DNA of 64,000 nt, from assembly GCA_028023455.1 (NCBI GenBank), contig JAQFVV010012489.1, positions 1,923,881 through 1,987,880 on the forward strand, in the 5' to 3' direction. A program made the translations under genes and the position numbers. This document shows positions 59,303 to 64,000 of the stretch, piece after piece. Every line of letters starts with the position of its first letter. Positions within the stretch are counted from its first letter, which is position 1. The notes below the pieces were generated by a model. That model saw only the letters and a program-made list of their open reading frames with translations. It made no database searches and was not told where the DNA came from. This DNA is from Epiperipatus broadwayi. Taxonomy: Eukaryota > Onychophora > Udeonychophora > Euonychophora > Peripatidae.

Positions 59303-62300
59303 TTAGATATACTTAAAAACTTTCATTCCATCATATATTTCTGAATCATATAAAAATTACGTTTATTGTGGAAAAATTATACCTGCTAACAAAACTTTAA
59401 TACTAGTTTTACATAATTTAGAGCTAGCACTCTCTAGAAATTCTATTATATTATCAAATTATATGAATTACTTATATTCTGTTTTTATATCATATTAATC
59501 ATTAGCAGGTGATAATATGACCATTCTAATTGCAGAAAAAAAAAAGATTGATGAAGACAAAAATAATAATAATAATAATAATTATATGAAACAGTGATAA
59601 CCTATGAAATGATTAAATAGGGGTGCTTTATTACAATATCTGCACCAAAAAGTAAGTAAGAAAAACAAAACAGAACATTTCTAATTTATCATCTACACAA
59701 TCATTTTATTTTTCCATAGCAATCATTGTTAAAAGATCTAATGTATTTTTTTTGTTTTTAATAACTGCTTTTTGATAAATATATCTGGGATACCTTTACT
59801 TTTTATTTCAATTTTTTCATATAATGTCAATTGGGAAAAAGGATTTGTTTTATACATATTCAAAACTCACACTTATCATGATGAATATTTAAAATAATAT
59901 TTCTTTTTTTACTTTATTATATTTTTTGTAATATTTATATGTTAATTTATAAATGTTAATTGCAAGGAGAAAAAACTAGAATATTTTACTGCTCATCCTA
60001 AATAAAATAATAAAAATGTATTCACTCCAAAGAGAAATAAAAATAGATAAACATATCACTCTCAAATAACTATTGTTAGTGCTCACTCAGCTCCCAAGGC
60101 ATTTGTTACTGATAAGAGCAAATAAATCTTGGTAGAACTTGCTGAAATTCATTGACTATGATGTTTCTGATACTGCTATAATTAGCATCTTTAAATAGAA
60201 TCTCAAGCATCAGTTAAAATAATTATTTTTTAAAATGGTTTAATTAGTTATATTTACATAATAATTATGCAAAATACTGAAAAATGTTATATTATTGATA
60301 TTTTCAAGTACAAATTTAGTAATTATTTTTTGTATTCTTTTCTGCCAGTGCTGCAGTATCGTAGCACTTATGAACCAATCACTACTGACACAAATTTATT
60401 TATTACAAATAAACATGTATAAATAACATGCTGGTTCATTATTATTTAATTTGTTGTTGGGTTATCTTTTAATTTAGATGATTGTAGCCCTGCATTATAT
60501 TCTATTGATAGCCATGTTTTTTCTAATGAAAGCAATCAATATTATATTTCTTTCAAATGTTTTTAAAATTATACTTATAACATAAATGGGATCTGTGTCT
60601 TGCATAAAAAGGGAAATTCAATTTACCATATTTTTTAAGAAAAATGATGCTATTTAATTGATTTATACGTGCCCAATTCAATAATAATTTGCTTTATTTG
60701 TTTAGAATATGGTTTTGTTTTTTTTTTAAAAAAAAAAAACATTCTCAAAAGATTTCAACCAGCTGGTAGATTCTCTAGAGGTGTTCTCAAGTTTTTCAAT
60801 TTAGCTAGATATATCCATAGGTTTTCTTAATTATCATACATGATTTATAATTTGTGTTTGCCCATAGCTATATAGGTTACTGGTTGTCAAACTTCATTTA
60901 TGATGCAGATAAGTCTAATGATAATTGATAGTCCTGAATCTGTTAAAGAGACTCCACTAATATTTAAAATATTCAACTCTAATTAGTTTTATTGCTGGAT
61001 CAGATAAAACAGAAAATCCAGTTTTCACTCCATAACTCATCGGTTATTTGATAAGACTCTTTAACAGTTTTTTTATACATTTTCTGTGAAGCAATTTTTC
61101 TTCTAATATTTATGTTAAAGAATATGAAGCTACCAAAAAAGAGTAGACCTAAAGAATCCTGAGATATTTTAATAGTAATATTTAAATTAGTGTCTAGAAA
61201 TTTAATATAAACAATTATTTTTCAAAAGGGGATTAGATATGTAAAGCTATTTGTAAAGTATTTGAATTGCAGCCCCAAATTATAACAGCTATTATTTCAA
61301 GGAAGCTATTTCTAAAAATTATTTTAGATCTATCATTAGATAAATGTAAAAAAATAAATTAGGCTGCAAACCAATGATATTCTTAGGTAGCATGGGATTG
61401 GATTGTGCTTACTTATAATAGACTATTTAATATCTTCTAAATAATTCAAAAAGCTCAAAAATGTACTAATTGGTTTTGAAATCTTAATGTCTTACTTATA
61501 ATAAATTTGAGAGATTAACCCAAAGCAATTACATCATTATGATGACATATAACTTTTACCTTATGAAATACAGTTCCAATAATTTCCAGCCTGTATTGCA
61601 CCTCAACATTGAAGAATGCATTTTGTCTTAAAATTTTCCAAAAATATTTAGTGACTGACATTATCAAGCTGACACCTACATAGATTAAAATTTGCTTAAG
61701 ATTGCTTTTTCACCATTGTATAACATAAACAATAATTGCTAAAAAAATTGTTTGCAAGTAGCAAATCAAAAATTTTAAATGTTTTTAGATTACTATTTTG
61801 AATTGGAAAGAAAAGTATAATTATTAGCATACATCAAATATAAAAGCAACATTATGGTGCAAAAGTAGAATGGCAGACTTTGAAGCTTTAGGTTTCTGAA
61901 TTACCGATAGCTTCTTCAATTCCAATTATCAAACTTTTTAGGAATTCTTAATCAATATGCCATTTAATTATTTAATATTAAGAGTATAACATAGTTCTCT
62001 TATTTTTTTTCTTTTAATCACTCCAGTATCAAACCTACATCAGATGTTATTGTCTGTTTAACTATAAACTGTTTCAAAACTATCATAAAAATGAAAAATA
62101 GAATCAAAACTATATTACATCATGCACTCTAACAGATCAATAATAAAAGTTACTTTTGTTATCAGGCAATATAGCAAAATTATAGTGAGGAAAATTTATA
62201 AATTTCCCACGTTTATCATACTGTTCTCTCGCTCTCTCATTAATGGAAACAACTTGTTTTTAGGTCACTTTACATAAAATAAATTGAATTTTATTTGTTT

Positions 62301-63629
62301 GTTTTTTGAAAATCTAATAATACATTTTGAATATTTCTTTTTACTGCGCAAACAATGTACACTCCTATACTTGCAGCTTATGCGATGTTCTAAGAATTAC
62401 ATAAAGTGCTCATTGCATTTGAAAAAAAAACAAATTATACATAACTTTCAGATACGAATTCTAAACCCTTTGTTTTATTTTAGTTCTGTTCTATTTTATT
62501 CAATAGATAAAATATTCTTTTAAGATATAAATTTGGTTGAAGATTTCTCAAGATTTATAATCTTGGTTAGAATAAATTTATATATGAATGCGTGTGTGTG
62601 CGTTTAACACACACAATACCTATTGATAATATGAATAACATAAACTTCAAAGGCTTTTTTATCTATAAGAGTTAAAACTAATTTCCTGAACTGAATATCA
62701 GGAAATTTCAGATTTAAATAAATATTTTTGACAGATTAAATAAACTCTATATACGCAGGCAGAATACACATTTATTAATAAACCAATGTATAGAATATTA
62801 CCAATTGTAACAGTTTTGACTTACATAAAATATATTAAAAAACATTCGGCCTATATAATATATTTAATATGTTGAATATGTCAGTAATATTTATTTAAAC
62901 CTGTATACTTTCTGATATCAGAAACACTTTGCAACTTCTTTTATGGAAAAGATGTAGTTGGAATAAAATATAATGAAGAGCTGCAATAAGTCATGTTTTT
63001 GAAGTTTGAGAAACGATTAAAAGTCAGTATTATGAGATGTCAAATCAACAGAATTATCATGAGATACATGTGAGTAAATTTGTATTTCAAAGATTGATTA
63101 TCTTGCTTTATTTAGGTTACCTGTATAGTGATAGACTTGAGTATTAATATTTGTGAATGAAAGTTCAAGTTATTAGTTCTGGTGACTGAATATCACCCAG
63201 CCTCCAAAGCAATTAATCCTTATCATAGAAGATTATAATAGCAGACTTATGAGGTAAAGGTTTTTGGATAATAGCTCTAAATATCACTTTCTGCATTCAA
63301 AAGTCATATGACTTCCCAGAAAACTAACCATTTGACTATTGTAAAGCTCATATTTAACTTAATGATTTTCTTTAACTTTATCCTTTAATTCTGCAATTAT
63401 AATGCTTATATCCATTTGCAAGTAGTGGGTAATGAGTGATATAAGAGTAAAACATAATCAGCTAATAAACAGACTATAGGATTAAAAAATATATATAATC
63501 CTTTATTTTTTGATAGAATAATACTGTGATTATGTAATATAAAAATATAAGAGAACAAAAAAAATCAGTTAAGACAGTGCTAAGAATATTTACATTTAGC
63601 TGCCACATGTATGATTTATGAGTTTAAGT
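59303..63629. other. AT-rich spacer, no gene seen
   Basis: About 4.3 kb has no supportable gene. It contains an ATA/TAA run near 59566-59582 and T and A runs near 60718-60740. The open frame of 79 codons at 62284-62523 has no recognisable feature. A tRNA-like stretch at about 61865-61910 is possibly an old SINE. Confidence 0.45.
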
Positions 63630-63735
63630 ATAGTGTTGGTGGTCAAGTGGTCAGCACAGCTGCCTTACAAACAGGTGTCCTAGGTTAGCGAGCTCACTTC
63701 CCAGCTGATGCTATGACACATGAAAAAAAAGTATG
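63630..63735 (+). mobile_element. tRNA-derived SINE
   Basis: Same family as the copies at 30.5 and 58.3 kb: GGTGGTCAAGTGGTCAGCAC (A-box region), GCTGCCTTACAAACAGGTG, a weak B-box region, and a tail GATGCTATGACACATG plus A run. The body is diverged from the 58.3-kb copy. AAGTAT before and after may be the remains of a target duplication. Confidence 0.7.
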
Positions 63736-64000
63736 GAATAAAGAAAGAAATTTTGTAATAGTAAAAGAAGTCTTAAGTTAATTTTTTTTTCAGAGTGATT
63801 TAAATATCCATCAATAAATGGATATTGTTTCTTAAAGGTAAAGTAAGAAAGAAAAGCCATAAAATCCCACAAAATGCTTTTTAAATAGTATCATACTCAC
63901 AATATTTTACTTTTCTGAGCAGAAATTTTTTCCAATAGTCTATTAGCCAGTTGTCAGTTGAAAAAAAATCCTGGAAAAGTTTGATGCTGCAATAGAATGA

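Noticed and set aside
1-64000. CRISPR arrays, bacterial operons, rRNA or intact tRNA genes.
   Set aside because: None seen. The regular repeats are 401-482 nt transposon units, and the tRNA-like sequences are SINE heads that lack a complete cloverleaf.

Overview
The window is AT-rich animal-type DNA with no protein-coding host gene that I can support. Open frames are short and sit in low-complexity sequence or in decayed transposons. The mixture of non-LTR retrotransposons, a Penelope-like element (PLE), tRNA-type SINEs and a hAT-like DNA transposon points to an invertebrate metazoan. I cannot name the phylum with confidence; a lophotrochozoan or cnidarian would fit.

The dominant theme is a set of small non-coding retroelements that carry type I hammerhead ribozymes (HHR). 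I separate three families. F3 (1-590) is a direct tandem array whose two ribozymes are exactly 401 nt apart. F1 has units of roughly 460-480 nt at about 2.2, 3.1, 7.5, 14.2, 17.3, 31.9-33.4 and 47.3-49.4 kb. F2 has 467-nt units at about 6.1, 11.9-13.0, 18.7, 21.5-22.5, 23.1-24.7, 50.1 and 59.2 kb. In all three the ribozyme has the CUGAUGA and GAAA core boxes, a 3-6 bp stem II, a stem III of only 2-3 bp, and a stem I built of two helices around an internal loop. F1 and F3 show compensatory changes in stem I, and F2 shows one in stem II.

Most F1 and F2 insertions are composites: a minus-oriented copy, often truncated, joined head to head to a plus-oriented copy. Four composites have direct repeats of 10-16 bp at their outer edges (31.9-33.4, 21.5-22.5, 23.1-24.7 and 59.2 kb), and the 11.9-13.0 kb one has a weaker candidate, so the inverted dimer appears to integrate as a single unit. 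This matches the retrozyme type of element thought to be mobilised by PLEs, and a decayed PLE GIY-YIG endonuclease end lies at 25.1-25.6 kb.

The other elements are: a decayed L1/Tx1-like LINE with a CCHC-type ORF1, an AP endonuclease and a reverse transcriptase on the minus strand at 51.2-55.4 kb; two RTE-type LINE 3' ends with TGATGA tails (42.4-42.7 and 56.5-56.9 kb); two 3' ends of another LINE family with a CATCA-type tail (12.0-13.0 and 30.9-31.2 kb), the first inserted inside an F2 composite; three tRNA-derived SINEs (30.5, 58.3 and 63.6 kb); a hAT-like element at 17.66-19.95 kb with an F2 composite and a fold-back nested in it; and a 1.5-kb insertion of unknown type at 47.4-48.95 kb inside an F1 unit. 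The remainder is AT-rich spacer with simple repeats.
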